In this document: piece by piece, positions 1-12,676 of the stretch
Numbering within the stretch: the first letter of the stretch is position 1
How the letters are laid out: the number at the start of each line of letters is the position of its first letter
Assembly (NCBI GenBank): GCA_024734555.1
Contig: JANPWX010020199.1
Coordinates: 3,356,762-3,420,761, forward strand
Origin: Trochalopteron elliotii
Taxonomy: Eukaryota; Chordata; Aves; Passeriformes; Leiothrichidae
DNA: 64,000 nucleotides
Reading direction: 5' to 3'
The notes under the pieces: generated by a model
Seen by the model: only the letters and a program-made list of their open reading frames with translations
What the model was told of the DNA's origin: nothing
Databases searched by the model: none
Translations under genes and position numbers: made by a program

Positions 1-79
1 CCCAAGGCTGTGACCATCACCTCTACAAATGGACACCGAAATTGCAACAATCAAGGTTGGATCCATGGGCAGTGATACC

Positions 80-190
80 TTTCTGCTCTTATCCTTTCTT
101 TCACCTTTTTTCTTTTCCTTTTTTTCTTTCTTAACTGTTATTTCTTTCTTTCTCTTTTTCTCTCTTAATTTCTTTCTTTCTTTCTTTTCC
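80..190. repeat. Pyrimidine-rich (TTTC)-type low-complexity tract
   Basis: The + strand is almost pure C/T for about 110 bases, with several short runs of TTTC repeats interrupted by single A or G bases. This is an imperfect microsatellite. No coding or regulatory role can be read from it. Confidence 0.8.
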
Positions 191-401
191 TAATATATTA
201 TCTTAATTTTCATACTTTTATATTGCTATATTAGTACAGATAACAAAATTAGCCAAAATGGTTACATACCTGCTTTCCATTGCAAATGATTTGTTCTAAA
301 ATAAACCTTATATATATGTATATGTAAACACTGGTCATTCAATGTCATTTCACTGTAATGTACCCCAAAAGATGTATGAAAAAGAGCCTTTGTTACCTCA
401 C

Positions 402-536
402 CTTCAAGGCAGGTTGTAACATGGTTGGGCCAGCCCTGCCAGGTGGGCTGCAGGTCCTGCAGCAGTAGCTCTGGAATTTCTTGGTCCAAAGAGGAGGGCA
501 GCTTTCCCTGGTAGACCCCTGTGTGTAGCAGTTTTG
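402..536 (-). CDS. Candidate internal exon of an unidentified gene (weak)
   Basis: On the minus strand a 135-bp segment lies between an acceptor-like CTGCAG (537-542) and a donor AAG|GTGAGG (GT at 400-401). It is open in one frame, and both ends fall in phase 1, so the exon would keep the frame. A pyrimidine-rich stretch lies upstream on the same strand, at roughly 570-610. The encoded 45 residues include GKLPSSLDQEIPELL and the stretch PTWQGWPNH, and look more protein-like than neighbouring frames. The segment is also richer in G+C than the DNA around it. An alternative acceptor after AATAAG would start the exon at 566 (165 bp, still phase 1), but an in-frame TAA at 568-570 prevents further extension. 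I do not recognise the protein. Forty-five open codons can occur by chance, so this is a hypothesis rather than a call. Confidence 0.22.
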
Positions 537-602
537 CTGCAGAAGATTTGTTTTTGAATGTGGGCACTTATTCCTCGGAGAGGAGATTTATGAAAAGGAA
601 AT

Positions 603-3600
603 GAAAAGAGATTAATTTGTGCATGACCTCTCACAGCAATAATGAGTACTTCAGAGTTGTCCTGCACAGGATTCATCTACAGGAGATAAAAGACTCTGCA
701 CTTCTAGCATTGGTATTTCAGAAAAGCCATGTATTTTTACTTGTATTGTTTAAATTTAAGATTCTCCTCTGTTGTCACTGTAAATAATAGATGGCTTTCC
801 ATTCATATGTACATATACCTATCCATCAGTCTTTATGACTCACATATCTACAAAAAAACATTTTCTAAATAATTTTCCACATTTCAAGTCAGAAAATTTC
901 TATTCTGGAATTTGAATCTATCAGTTTGTTGTCTTTATTTTTCTTCTTTTCTCTGGTTCAGTATCTGTTTGGGAAAGTGACAGATACCTAAAGAAATAAA
1001 CTCCCTCTGAGTCTATATTGTACATGGAACTATCTAGAAACAGTGTGATCTGAACAAAATTTCCATTTATTTTTCTTCTCTATGTAGATAAATTAAAGGC
1101 CAGACAACTCTGCTATATTGGTGCTTATTTTGACCCACACAGAATTTATCTCTAAAATTTCTTTTTCTTTTTAGTATTTCAGCTACTGCCCTCTCATTTA
1201 AATTTCAAATGCCTTTTGATCATCCAGTTTTTGAGTGACTGCTTTTTCACTTTATACGACAACCTTTGTTCCCATGTATGCCAGATGTTTGTTTTTCTAG
1301 CATGTCACTTTGCATCTTTCTTCCCTAGTGTTCACTCCATAGCCTATTTCATGCATCTCTCTCCCTATGTGCTTGCACTGCACTTTGATACATTGCTCAG
1401 TGTTTTCGTGAGCTTAAACAAACCCATTTTTAGTGTCAGAACCTCTCCTGTGGTGTGACTGTGGTCCAGACCTTACCTTTGCATGTGTGTGCCTTCAGGT
1501 CCCATTGTTGTCAACAGGACCTTAACGTGCATCTTTAGGCCACAGTTTTACTCTGAGACTTCATGTGGTAAAAAATCTAGATCTATATACACTTTGCACT
1601 ATCTGCATGCAATAATCTAGAATACTCATGGCATTTGTATTTTCTACAGAAGTACATTAACACATGCCCACATTTTATTTGCAGCCTAATGAAGTTGAAT
1701 ATGAAGTAAAAGCACATTTCCTGCCCACATCAAGAAGCCTTTCTTCAGGTGAAGCACACAGAGAAGTAATTACATTTTTGTGCATAAGGATTGACCTATT
1801 TGGCTGGTTCTATTTGCATAAACGATAAGACTCAGAGAATACAAGAGACTGGGTTTGAGCATTACAGATTTATATTGTACATCTCTTATGATGTTTCCAA
1901 AACTCAAACGTAATAATATCAGGGATTTTGGTCCAAGGGGTAAGATTTCAAGATTTTAGATGTAGTTTCCACCACAAGGAAACCCAACCCAACTCAACCA
2001 ACAAAAACATCCACATGAATTAAAAAAGAGAAATAAGTTATTTCTGGGTTATAAAAATCTTTTTGGCATGTAGTAGAAGCAAACAATATGGAAATTCCTT
2101 GCTCATAAATCTGAATTTATCTTTGAGGGTCACTATGCAAAGGTGACCTCTTCCCTTGGCCAAGTGAATTACTGCTTCTTATATCTTTCCCTGGCTTGCT
2201 TTCCTCCCACAGCCAGCTATTCTCCAGTCTATTGTGTTTGCTGTTGATCCCTATTGAACTCTTGAACCCATACGACTTCACCCTACCATGAACACAACAC
2301 CCTGGACAGGTCTCCCGAGTTTTGGACAGCCCCTACATAGAGCAACTTTCTCACTCCTGCTATTTGTGCTCAAATGAGAAGGTCTCACTGATATTAGCTT
2401 TACACATGTCAATCACCTTTCAGCTACATAAAATACTTTTTTTTCTTTGTGATATATTTTCCCGTGATTTAAGATCCCACAGAATAAACACAGAGGAGAA
2501 ATCAGTAATATCATCTCACTGAGAAAAAGTTCTCAACAGTCTGTGGCACAGTTTGAATTACTGTCAAGGAAAGGAGACTAGAAGAAAAACATATTCTGAT
2601 TCAGACAGGATACAAAAGGCCTTTTAAAATTAAATTTTTACATTACCCATATTGAAAGCTAAAATTGCTTCTTTGAGGCTCATGTAGCTGATGGGACAAA
2701 AGATAATAAGGCTGTGGAAGCCAATACTAAGAGAATTTCACTATTTGAAAGTTTGAGTAATATAAGCCAAACAGTGTAGATATTCTGGCCCTGCACAAGG
2801 TACATAGAGTAATATTCAAGAATATCTATACAGTTGTATTTTGTGTTTTGGAGAGGTGCCAAAGAGGTTTTTAAACTATCAAAGTTTTGCCTCCTCATTT
2901 CCTTTCTTTACAATATACAGTTTATTCCTGTGCTTTTTGATCTTTTAGCAAAAAAACCAATATGAAAAATAGCATAGCGGCACAGCTGGGTACAAAATAA
3001 GTATGTATGCTAAAAATACACGAACATTCAAGGCTTGGTTATATATATATTATTGCTCTGGCTGTTTTCTGGTGGCTCTGGATTGATGAGTACAGTGAAC
3101 AGTCAAGGAGGTTTGCAACTATTTAAGGGGAAGCTACTCTCTGCATATACACTATACTGAAAAAAACCAAACATCTGTGACTGTTATAATTCAATGGGAT
3201 TTTTCTCTCACACATACACCATGTCTTTCTCATATTACTTATATATGAGATATGCATACACACAAACATGCACACACATGCACGTATCTTATGCATACCC
3301 TGTTAAGGAGCATCAGAGGAACATATTGTAGGGACGGCTACCTGAACCCGGTGTAATAAAATTCATGATTTTCCCAGAAATCCAGCTTTTCTTATCACCT
3401 CTCACTATGAGTAAAATACAATTGTCACCAAGACTACGTTAATAAAAATCACAATGTTAGGCACTTGCAGATGAGAAAATAGCATAAAAAGGTGCCAAGC
3501 TTTATTATTTGTTTTTAAATTTTATGATCACATCCTAGTTTTTTCAAAGATGACTATTTTATTTAGTGACTGGAATTGTTGCTGATTAATTATGGGTTAT

Positions 3601-4865
3601 CTGATATTCTGTTTTCTTTCCTCCTTTGTCAGCCTTTGCTTTGTTTAAAGCTTTGTTCTAAAACCACCATGATTTATTTCTTAACATTTTCTTGTGTGGA
3701 TCTCATCACTGCTTCATGAAAAAGAATGATAAAAAGCTGTAACTAATAATCCCACATAAACACACATTAAAAAAAAAGATGCCCAGGCAGATATGCTCTT
3801 TTCTGTTGTTCTAGTTCCTTTGGTTTTACACAGCAATACAAACAGCTTTGACAGAATCCCTTTATGTTTCCTTTCTGGTCTCTTGAGCTGTAAAATAGGC
3901 TTGTGATTTTATATAAATCTGGGTACAATTTCCAGAAACAGTCAAAGTCATACATGTGATTCAAATGCCAACCTTTGTCAAATTTCAATTGCATTCCTTA
4001 GAAGCTTACAAATTCAAACTGTTAAGAGAAAATGCTGTGGTGATTTCTTTACAAAATGAAAAAAAATAAGGTCATTTTTTTCATTAGCCCAATCTCAGAT
4101 ATGGCTAATGAAACATTCTGAAATATTCTGAAATATTCCCAAATTCCAACATAAGGTTTAGAAGAGTTCCATTCAGATGATTAAATTTTAAACGATTTTA
4201 AATGGTGAAACTGACAGCTTGACAGTGGAAAATGTCAATAAACTAAAGTAAAGCATTACTGCAGAATAGGTGGTTTTATAGTTAACCTGCAAAACTAAAA
4301 ATCAGCCCTTAAAGGAATTTAATGTCTTAGAGAACAAAGTGACTTGATCATTTGCATCCTTAGACTTTTCCCTGTACTCATTCCCATGCTCTTACTCTGC
4401 TGTTATAAGTCAAATGGCTGAGAAAAGGCAGGACTTGACTCCAATAGTTGTTGCACATCTGTGTTTTATTATATGCTTTATGAGTCTACACTCAGAGATG
4501 CACTGCATCAAAAGATTAATGGTTATGGTTTTAAGATTGCATACACTGAATTACTTTGTTCTGTAGTGCTGGTACAGCATCTCTGTCTGGCCACCTCAGA
4601 CTTTGCTTGTATCTCTTGGGAGTATTTCATAATGCAAAAATAAAATAATAAACACAAAAGGGAATCAATACTCTATATGTTCCCGAGTCCTTATCTATAC
4701 TGTGCTACGTCTCTAGTTGCAACAAACCAGGAAAGAGTAAGGATTACTGATTGTCAAATCAGATTCTTCTTGCAGACTTTATTTCCATGGCTTCCTGCTT
4801 CTAAATCCCAGATTAAGTGAACCATGTAGGATAAATTTTCTTGATCAAATTAACTTATCAGACTT
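603..4865. other. Unique AT-rich DNA, no gene seen
   Basis: No open frame exceeds about 80 codons and none resembles a known domain. Contents are short homopolymers, an (AT) run near 3042-3052, and an alternating purine-pyrimidine stretch at 3248-3290 (CACA, TGCA and GCAC steps) that could favour Z-DNA. No transposon terminus or RNA gene was recognised. Confidence 0.6.
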
Positions 4866-4991
4866 TGTTTTTGAGTAGGTTTTTAATGGTAAAGTGGCAA
4901 ATACCTTACATTTAACATGGAATGTCTATGTTTTTGAGTAGGTTTTTAAGGGTAAAGTGGCAAATACCTTACACTTAACATGGAATATCTA
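4866..4991. repeat. 63-bp direct tandem duplication, two copies
   Basis: Unit 1 (4866-4928) and unit 2 (4929-4991) are adjacent and differ at three of 63 positions. Both begin TGTTTTTGAGTAGG and end in ATGGAAT followed by GTCTA or ATCTA. The high identity points to a fairly recent local duplication by slippage or unequal exchange. Neither copy has a meaningful open frame. Confidence 0.95.
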
Positions 4992-6493
4992 TGTGTCACG
5001 CAATAAAAGTGTTTCAAGTTTTAAGAAGATGAAGGGTGGTGCATGAAACTTTTGATTCTAGAAAGAAAAATAAAGATCTGATTTTTCTAAATAGCGATAC
5101 TATGGAACACGACTTTATTTCTTGGGAAAAAAAAAATATAGGAAGGAGGGTGGTATTTACACACGTGAAAAAAATTATTTTTTCAAGTGAGGTTCTAGTG
5201 TCATATGAACACATATGGTGATGTACTTTGGAGACTTTCAGAGTCATGAAGCCTTTCAGTTACTTCAGGGTGGATGTAAACTGTATCTCTCAGGAGGCGT
5301 TTTAGCCCTAAAGAGCTCTGTTTCAATCAGTGAATAAAATACAGTTAATACATAGATGATTAGTCATTGTGGCTTAAAAGAAGTTAATGCTTAGATACTG
5401 AAATCACTGTGGGTAGTACTTGTGGTACAAATTAAAGACCCCAAACTCCTAACTCTCCTGCATTAATAGGATTTCAGGCCATTTACTGGACTAAGTGATT
5501 TGACCTACAAGAACAAGACACTGTCAGTTTAGCAGTGGTTTTTTTATTCTGAGGTCTGAAATTCCATTGCAAAACTTCAAATAACAAAATTAAGAAAATC
5601 TGCAGTTCACGTGTACATCTCAGTGTTAACACCTATGAGAGGTGATTTTTGAGATTCACCTGCCTCCAAAATTACTATTTTCATGCATCTGCATCCTGAA
5701 GTTTCTTTCGTTACAATGTTGAATATACATAGGACACAATTAACAAAGTATTTTGTGGCAGATTATCAGGATAAAGGCATGTTTGCTGAGGAACAGTCAG
5801 AGTTATTGAATTTACAGACATAACTGAAATTAAGTCAAGTACTACAATATGTAAGCAAAAAAGCATAGATAATTTCACATTCTCCATCCAATTTCTTATA
5901 TTCCCTAATTCCTTTTATCTTTAATATTTCTTATTCAAAATCTTCTCCTAATAAGCCCTGCCATGTATACTGGTTTCTTAACTTATGGTGTACCAAATTA
6001 TTTTAGAGGATGTTATGCTCACTTGACATCACAGAGAAAGCCCTTTCTTTTACAAGAAAAATAAGACCTTGTTACACATCCATTCACCTGGTTTTGTGTG
6101 CCTATCATTGTAATATTGACCCTAATTTGCAATACAGCCACCTCAGAAAGGTCTCATTGAGGCTTGAGGTGGATATTTGATGTGTGGTGGAAGCAGACAT
6201 GGGGATGGTCATAAGTGAATGGTCTCTGTGGAACTCAAATTTCTGCTTCTCACACATTAGCAGACTAATTTCTCACTGTGTTTACTAAGGCAGTGAAATT
6301 CTGAGCTCAACACAAGCATTTTACCTGTGGGACAGATGACATGACACCAAGAGCACTGTGCTGTGGTGCCTCCAGGACCTTCACTCCACAAAATGCCCCA
6401 TTCAAATCCCTTCCTATTGCTAATGAGAGTGTGTCCTGACCCACTGTGTTTTGCCTGCTGAAAAGGGATGCTTTCCTATGGACCATTCACTTC
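4992..6493. other. Unique AT-rich DNA, no gene seen
   Basis: Only short overlapping open frames occur on both strands (up to 77 codons, near 5014-5247). No transposon, RNA gene or convincing splice-bounded exon was recognised. Confidence 0.55.
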
Positions 6494-6584
6494 AGAGTTG
6501 AACTCAATTGATCTTTGTGGGATCCTTCCAACTCAGAATATTCTGTGATTCTGTGATTCTGAGACTCTGTGACTCCATGACTCC
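6494..6584 (+). mobile_element. CR1 LINE, 3' end fragment
   Basis: The segment matches the 3' end of avian CR1 elements as I know them: a GTTGAACTCAATTGATC block, then GGGATCCTTCCAACTCAG, then copies of the ATTCTGTG octamer that decay into CTGTGACTCC and CATGACTCC variants. CR1 is a non-LTR retrotransposon that inserts mostly as 5'-truncated copies and ends in this octamer instead of poly-A. Only about 90 bp remain, with no coding part. The 5' limit is approximate. Confidence 0.88.
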
Positions 6585-9150
6585 ATTTCTAATTTCTCCA
6601 ACTCCTGTGTGACCTTTGGCCTGGGAGACACTAGCTCAATCCCCTGGCTGTGTCAGAGCTCACCTGCGAGACCTAAGGAGTTGTACTTTAAAATCTGATC
6701 TCTAAAATAGTGATAACAATATTTTCCTCCCTCAGAGGAGTTCAGTGATCGTAAATCCATTAAAGACTTCAGAGGTTTTCTGGTACTACAGAAGCAGATA
6801 AGTTTCAAAAATAGATTAAGAGATGAGAGGGGTTGTTCTTTTTTTGTATAAACTCCATAATATTGAAGCATTCAATCCTACTTCAGAATCTCAGCTTTCT
6901 TTCAGAAAATCAAAATAAACAGTAACACATTTTGTCTCTAATAAAACCTCACTTTTTCTCCACTTTAATTCCATTCTCCTTTCTTTTTCTGATGTATATT
7001 GTAACATGATATGGAAAGAAGATTCAGAATCCAAATAGTTTCAAATAGGAATGTAATCTTTTTACAGGAAGCCTTGATTTATAAAGCTAACTCCCTGAGG
7101 TACAGACAGGTTTATCATTCTGCTATAAATGTCTGAATGCATAATGGAATGCAGATTCTAATTTCTATAATGTGTTTGGATGATGCATTGCTCATTGAGA
7201 ACTGCAGTGAAGCAAAGGAAGACATCTCAAACAAATTCTTCTGAAATTTTGATCTTCTAATGCATTATTAAGGAATTCAGGTAAGAGGCAAAAATGCTGC
7301 CCAACTTTTGAAGGCTGAAGAGGGTTCCTAAGTTAATATTTTACTGTAATTTGACCTGTAATAATAAAGTTGCTTTTGCCTTCAGACATTTACAAGTACC
7401 AACAGAAATGCAGACCCCCAACAACTGACAGTTGAGTCAGTTTTTCATGAGAAATAGGAATTATTTGTGATTATGATATTGTTATGTTTGACTTACAAAG
7501 TACATAGACACTAGCCAGGTCTAACAGAAAGATAACAAAGGTTTGGTATGACACTTAATTGAATGCACACTTTGAAGGCTCTATTTTCCCATTGAAATTA
7601 TTTGTACAAATAAATCTTATGATTATGACTGGATTTACACCCACTATTAGAAACCCATCCAGATAGCTTCTTTCTTCTATTTTCTTTCCTTTCTTTCTTT
7701 TAAAGTGCTGAATTGTTTTAGTTATTTCAAACAAAAGAAAGTAACTGGTTTTAATTAAAGCACAGCTAGGATAGAAAATGTTTAAGTCTCATAAAAGTGA
7801 CTGGGAAAGATTATTGCAATGTATAGACACTATTCCTTTGTTTCTAGCTCTTGTAGTATTCTCACAAGAATGGTCATACTTGATGTTTTCCTTGAAAACT
7901 AAAGTTCTGCACATCATTTAGTATTTTAACAACATCAGTTTTCTTTAAAAACAGAAAGTACATAGTACTCATGTTAGATGAGAAGAATTTGAAAATTTGA
8001 TCTAATGTGTACCTATAAAGATGACAAAGCCCGAAGAGAGTGGAGAGAAACCAGCACTCAGTTTTATTTTCTTTTAATCACTATTTTGAGGCTATCTCAT
8101 GGTTTATGAGGCCTGATTCATAACTTTGGAATGTCTGGGTTTGGCCATACTGCCTGCATTGTACAACTTTAAATGATCTCAGCATCCATGGATAGGTTAT
8201 CGCCTTTTAGTCTGCTGCTGTCCTTAAAACATGTAGTTAACAACAACAACAACAACAAATTTAAAATAAATCATCTTGCTCAAAGAAAAATTGGATCCTC
8301 CAGGAAAATATCATTGTGATGGGGAAAATATTCTCTTTATGTATGCAAGAGGGTCTTGAATATACTTGGCCACTGGTGAGTAGGTTGCAAAGACTACAGC
8401 CATGGTGTGAAAGGTGGAGGACTATGGACAGAGTAGCACTGTCCTGAGAGAAGCAATTCTTCTTTGGACCACTGCAAAATACCCCAGTTGCAGAGCAGAT
8501 TTGACACAAGGGTCATGCTTGGCCTTCCTAATTAACAGAGTTAAAAAAAAAAAATCACATACTCCATCACACAGTGCAATGTCCATATCTTGCTGTCTCT
8601 TGGAAAACAAGTTTTTCATTAGGAAGAGCCAAAGTAATAACTGGAAACTGCAAGGTGTTTCTTTGCTTCCTTCTGTACCTGCTCTTCTGTACCTCACCCC
8701 TGGCAACTGACTAGGGATGATTGACGACACAGTTGACAGTTCTACCCTGAAAGTTAAACTGATATAAAACTGAAATAAATCTAATGTCTGTTGGTTTAGA
8801 GGTCTGCATTTGGAAACAGTCTTAGAAATGAACTATAGGTGCAACTATCCCGTCTATTAATTTTATTATTATTATGGTTTGTTGTAAAGAATTAGGTCTT
8901 AGACAGGACACATTATCTAATTCTTGTGTGCTGTCCTTTCAAATACCACTGCTTGCCCACCTGACTTACACCTGTCATCAACAGAAGATCTCTCTATAGA
9001 AAAACAGGCAGGTCTGTTGCACCCCAGAAAGAGCAGAGCTCTCACGTCTATTACTGTGCAAGAAGATTTCCTTACATCATGTGCAAATCAAGTATCTGTG
9101 GTTTGGAAATTTTTTGAGCTTGTTAGAGACTGGAGGAGAAAGGAGGAAAC
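6585..9150. other. Unique DNA with an (AAC)n microsatellite
   Basis: An AAC repeat of about six units lies at 8239-8259. The open frames at 8261-8730 lie on both strands over the same bases and have no recognisable domain. The stretch near 7080-7290 (TAAT cores, ATGCAT) looks like ordinary AT-rich unique sequence, possibly conserved, but that cannot be judged here. Confidence 0.5.
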
Positions 9151-9241
9151 AAAAAAAAAAAAAAAAAAAAAGAAAAATAAAGAAAAGAGAGAAAAAAGAA
9201 AAAAAAATAAAAAGAAGAAAAAGACATAAGGAAAAAATAAA
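9151..9241 (+). repeat. A-rich tract beginning with A21
   Basis: A run of 21 A (9151-9171) is followed by about 70 bases of A/G-rich sequence. The Lys-rich frames read through here are artefacts of composition. It could be a decayed poly-A tail of a retrocopy lying upstream, but I recognise no parent gene in 8900-9150. Confidence 0.9.
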
Positions 9242-9315
9242 AATGACAATTATCTTCCTGCTTGAGCTAAAATGTGGTTATGGAGCATTTGAAAGTTGAG
9301 TTAAAACAGGGAATC

Positions 9316-9333
9316 ATGGATATGCATATCCAT
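9316..9333. promoter_or_regulatory. Perfect 18-bp palindrome centred on TATGCATA
   Basis: The sequence ATGGATATGCATATCCAT equals its own reverse complement over 18 bp. The core ATATGCATAT resembles palindromic sites bound by POU-domain dimers. Binding is inferred from the motif only. Confidence 0.35.
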
Positions 9334-12065
9334 ACTCAGATTAAATAATTCTCTAATATACTGCTCCAGAAAATTTTGTGAAAGCCATTCCTATTTATTG
9401 CTGTGATGCCATGAAAAACCTCACGAGCTAGGAAATAATCCATAAATTGGAAAAAATTTACAGGTTAATAGGTCTAGGAGAATGGACTGAACAACTCAGG
9501 GCTGCATGGTACTGAAAAACCGTGGGGTTGTCACCTCTTTGTCTTGTGCTGAGGTAGAAGAGATGGGTAACAGTCTCTCTCCTTACACTCCAGAAACTGT
9601 TGGCTTTAACACTGAAGAGTCCAAGACATCACCCTAATCACTGGGTAACATGGTTGCCAGAAACACATATTCATAAAGGAGTGTGCTTCTAGAAAGTGCT
9701 CAAATATTTACTCTAAGATATGGCCATATATATCGTATTCTCTCTTTCCTTAAAATTAGACATAGACTTCTAGGTCAATTAACAGTAGAAAACCTGTTCA
9801 TTAAAGTTGGCTTAAAAAAAAATCATTTTACATTTGTACTACTGATTTCTTGTCATTATAGATCTTTGCACATCATCTGCCTGGTATTACCTGCTTTTTG
9901 TTGCATGGAAACTGTAGTTACACTGAGCTGGTACAGAAATTCTGCTATATTAGGATAGTAAAAACTGTTATTTTCAACATAAACAGGGAAGCCTGAACAA
10001 ACTCGGAGCTTTCAGCTAGTATCTCCTCTTCAGCTTTCCAGTTTTAATCTCATTACTGAAAAAAAATAAAGTTTAATGTGAAGTAAGTGGTTCTGGACTA
10101 CAGCTAACTGCTGATCTTCTAGTTTGCAGATGATGCATACTTGTTAGCTATTTCAAAAGAAAAAATAAATTACCTTTTCCATATGAAGCTAATGCTTTGT
10201 GAAAGTGAGTTATATTAATGCGACATTGATTTACTGGGTTTATTAGTTATAAATTTAATGCGACATTGATTTACTGGGTTTTGAGCATACATTTTCTCTT
10301 AATTGGTCGTCCTTTTCTTGAATGACAAACTACTTAATGTAAGATAGGAGCGAGGCACTTCTCACCCATTCCACCATCTTACCCTTTCCTCCTGCTCCCA
10401 GTGTGTAGGTTCCTGTGAGTGGAGCACGGTAAGGAAAAACAAACCCATCCCTGTTATGCCTACTCTCAAATGATGCGGCGTCAAGAGATGACCCCTGTTT
10501 GCACCTTTGGTAGTGAAGCAGCATTGTTGGGCACAAAACTAAAAATCACTCTTTGATTTGAGTGTGGCCTGGGTTGCAACTGATGCTACAACTCTTCTTG
10601 AAACCCAGAAACAGCATGCATGCATACTCTGCTGAGCAAACCCTTAAATGGAAAAAAAAAAAAAGAAGTAAAACCAAGTCCGTATAGTCTGTTTATATAG
10701 CCCTAGAGATTCAGATAAAGAAAAACAAACATAACCTTTTCAGCTGTTCCTCACAAGGGAAAAAGAAAATGAAACATTTGATTATAATTGTTTTAATGAG
10801 CTTTGATTCAAAATGAAGTCATAATGGTCTGGTTAAAAAATATTCTGTTAATGAGCTTATATTTCTATCAAAGTGTGCAAGATGCAAAATTCTCTGAGGA
10901 TAAAATTAAATAGCAAGAAATATTTATTTGCTGATTAATAAAATCCTGCTTATTCTTTGAAAAAAATTAGTAACAGTAGTAACAGTAGCAGCAATAGTGA
11001 TGGCAGTAAGATTGGTAGGAACACAGTAATTATAATCTAAATGGATGGTCTATTTTAGGTTGCACCTTGAAGTCAGAGAACTGATAACAAGCATACCTAC
11101 TCCTGCAGGTCTAAAATCTGATCTTAGCCATGTAAATCTCAGACCTCACTGTAGGTCACCTTTAAATATTGTCTTTCCATCAATTTCTTTTTGATTTTAA
11201 ACTGCTGTTTTAAAGAAAGATGCATAGGATACCTACACTAATATATGTTGCCAAAGAAAAAAAAAAAGTAAGGAAGAAAAGGAGACATAGAATGTGCTAA
11301 CTAGGGGAAGCAGTATGTACTATGAGTGAACAACACTGGCTCTGATTACTGCACAGTTAGTAGAAAGTATTCCTGTGTACTTTACATTTTATGGCATTAT
11401 ACAGTCTGGAATGTAGTTTTCCATGTCACATACTCTAGTCAATAACAAAGCTGCCTCCATAAATGTTTCCCTGTTCATGTGCTTCAGGGGCTAATAGGAT
11501 ATGAGAATGCAGGAATATATTTCATTCTGACTCAGACTATTTTTATTCTGGTTCAAATCTAATTCTCTTGAAATCTGAATACATATTCCTCCCTTAGATT
11601 TCCATGTCAAGATATTTCTGAGCATTGTCTTGTGCAGCCCATTACCTCTTCAGAGCAACCACTTATTCTCATGTCAGTTAATTTGACTAATCAGGCTCTG
11701 GTTAAACAATGCAACTTGTCTTACGTAAAGACACAGCTACAATCTGTTATGTTTGTAGTGTCTGTTTCAAAAGGAAAACAAAAAACCAACATTGGCAGAA
11801 CGGATTTCAAGACCAACTCTTAATTACATTAAAAAATAAAATTTAATTATTGAAATGCAAGGAGAAAGCAAAATTATATGCAGGGCTTTATGAACACAGT
11901 AATGTTACAGAGGTATTAGCTGTAAATACACAGGGATGGCTGGATTGCACAGATAGAAGAAACTTAGAAAACCTTCTGTAATGTGGAAAAAGTACTAAAT
12001 TGACTTAGTTTAATTAGATCCTGAATCTCCATAATTAAAAGGAGTTACCATGTTACAAATGTGGG
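9334..12065. other. Unique AT-rich DNA, no gene seen
   Basis: Apart from the direct repeat at 10215-10281 there is nothing I can name. The segment 10330-10560 is somewhat richer in CpG than its surroundings and has a 68-codon minus-strand frame without a recognisable domain. The segment around 10780-10960 contains many TAAT and ATTA cores. Confidence 0.5.
10215..10281. repeat. Direct repeat of 27 bp at 40-bp spacing
   Basis: The 27 bases starting TTAATGCGACATTGATTTAC at 10215 recur exactly at 10255, so the repeat period is 40 bp with about 1.7 copies. It is a local tandem duplication that includes one CpG per copy. Confidence 0.92.
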
Positions 12066-12417
12066 TGTGTTGATTTGCAGGGCTTGTTTTTTGGTAGCGG
12101 GGGAAGATCACAGGGCTAGCTTCTCTGAGAAGCTGCTAGAAGCTTCCTCCAAGTCCAACAGCACCAATCTCTGACGGCTCTGAAGACGGACATACTGCTC
12201 GCCCGATTAGAGAGGCTGGTAACACCTCTGTGATGACACATTTAAGAAGAAAATCAAAACAGCACATGGGCAATTTTCCTCCGAGGGGTGGCAAGGTGCT
12301 GCCGCAGGAGCCATCCCAGCACAGCCTGCAGTTATGTGCCACCGCGGCCGCCACCGTCTCGGCACAGCCCGCGGCTTTGAGCCTCGCCTGCCGGGCCGCC
12401 CCCAGCCAGCCGTGCCG

Positions 12418-12515
12418 CGGGCAGAGGGGCAGAGGCGGCGGCGAATTGCCCTTCCCGGCCCCCGCACGGGCAGAGGGGCAGGGGCGGCGGCGGATTGCCC
12501 TTCCCGGCCCCCGGC
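12418..12515. repeat. 49-bp tandem duplication inside the CpG island
   Basis: Copy 1 (12418-12466) and copy 2 (12467-12515) are adjacent and nearly identical. Each begins CGGGCAGAGGGGCAG and continues through GCGGCGGCG and ATTGCCCTTCCCGG. It is a slippage or unequal-exchange product in GC-rich DNA, and it doubles the CpG and GC-box-like content of the island. Confidence 0.93.
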
Positions 12516-12607
12516 ATGGAGAGAGTTAAACAGCGCCGCAGCCGCAGCCGCCGCCGCCGCCACGGCCCACACGATGGTGGCGGGGCCGCCTGGGTGGCGG
12601 CGGAAAC

Positions 12608-12676
12608 ATGGCAAACAATTCCCTAACGCGGAACCTTAACGAGATAAAGTTCTCGGCACTCCAGGATCCTGCATGA
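12608..12676 (+). CDS. Short 22-codon ORF at the edge of the CpG island (doubtful)
   Basis: An ATG at 12608 follows the GC-rich, GCC-repeat leader and opens a 22-codon frame starting MANNSLTRN, with a TGA at 12674-12676. The arrangement (CpG island, GCC-rich leader, A three bases before the ATG) is what the first exon of a housekeeping gene looks like. The frame is short and I do not recognise the peptide. It could be a decayed first exon in a retrocopy or chance. Confidence 0.12.
   Translation: MANNSLTRNLNEIKFSALQDPA

Noticed and set aside
12207..12614. Long Ala/Gly/Pro-rich open frames on both strands
   Set aside because: They are produced by the CpG island and GCC repeats, run on both strands at once and extend into LTR sequence.
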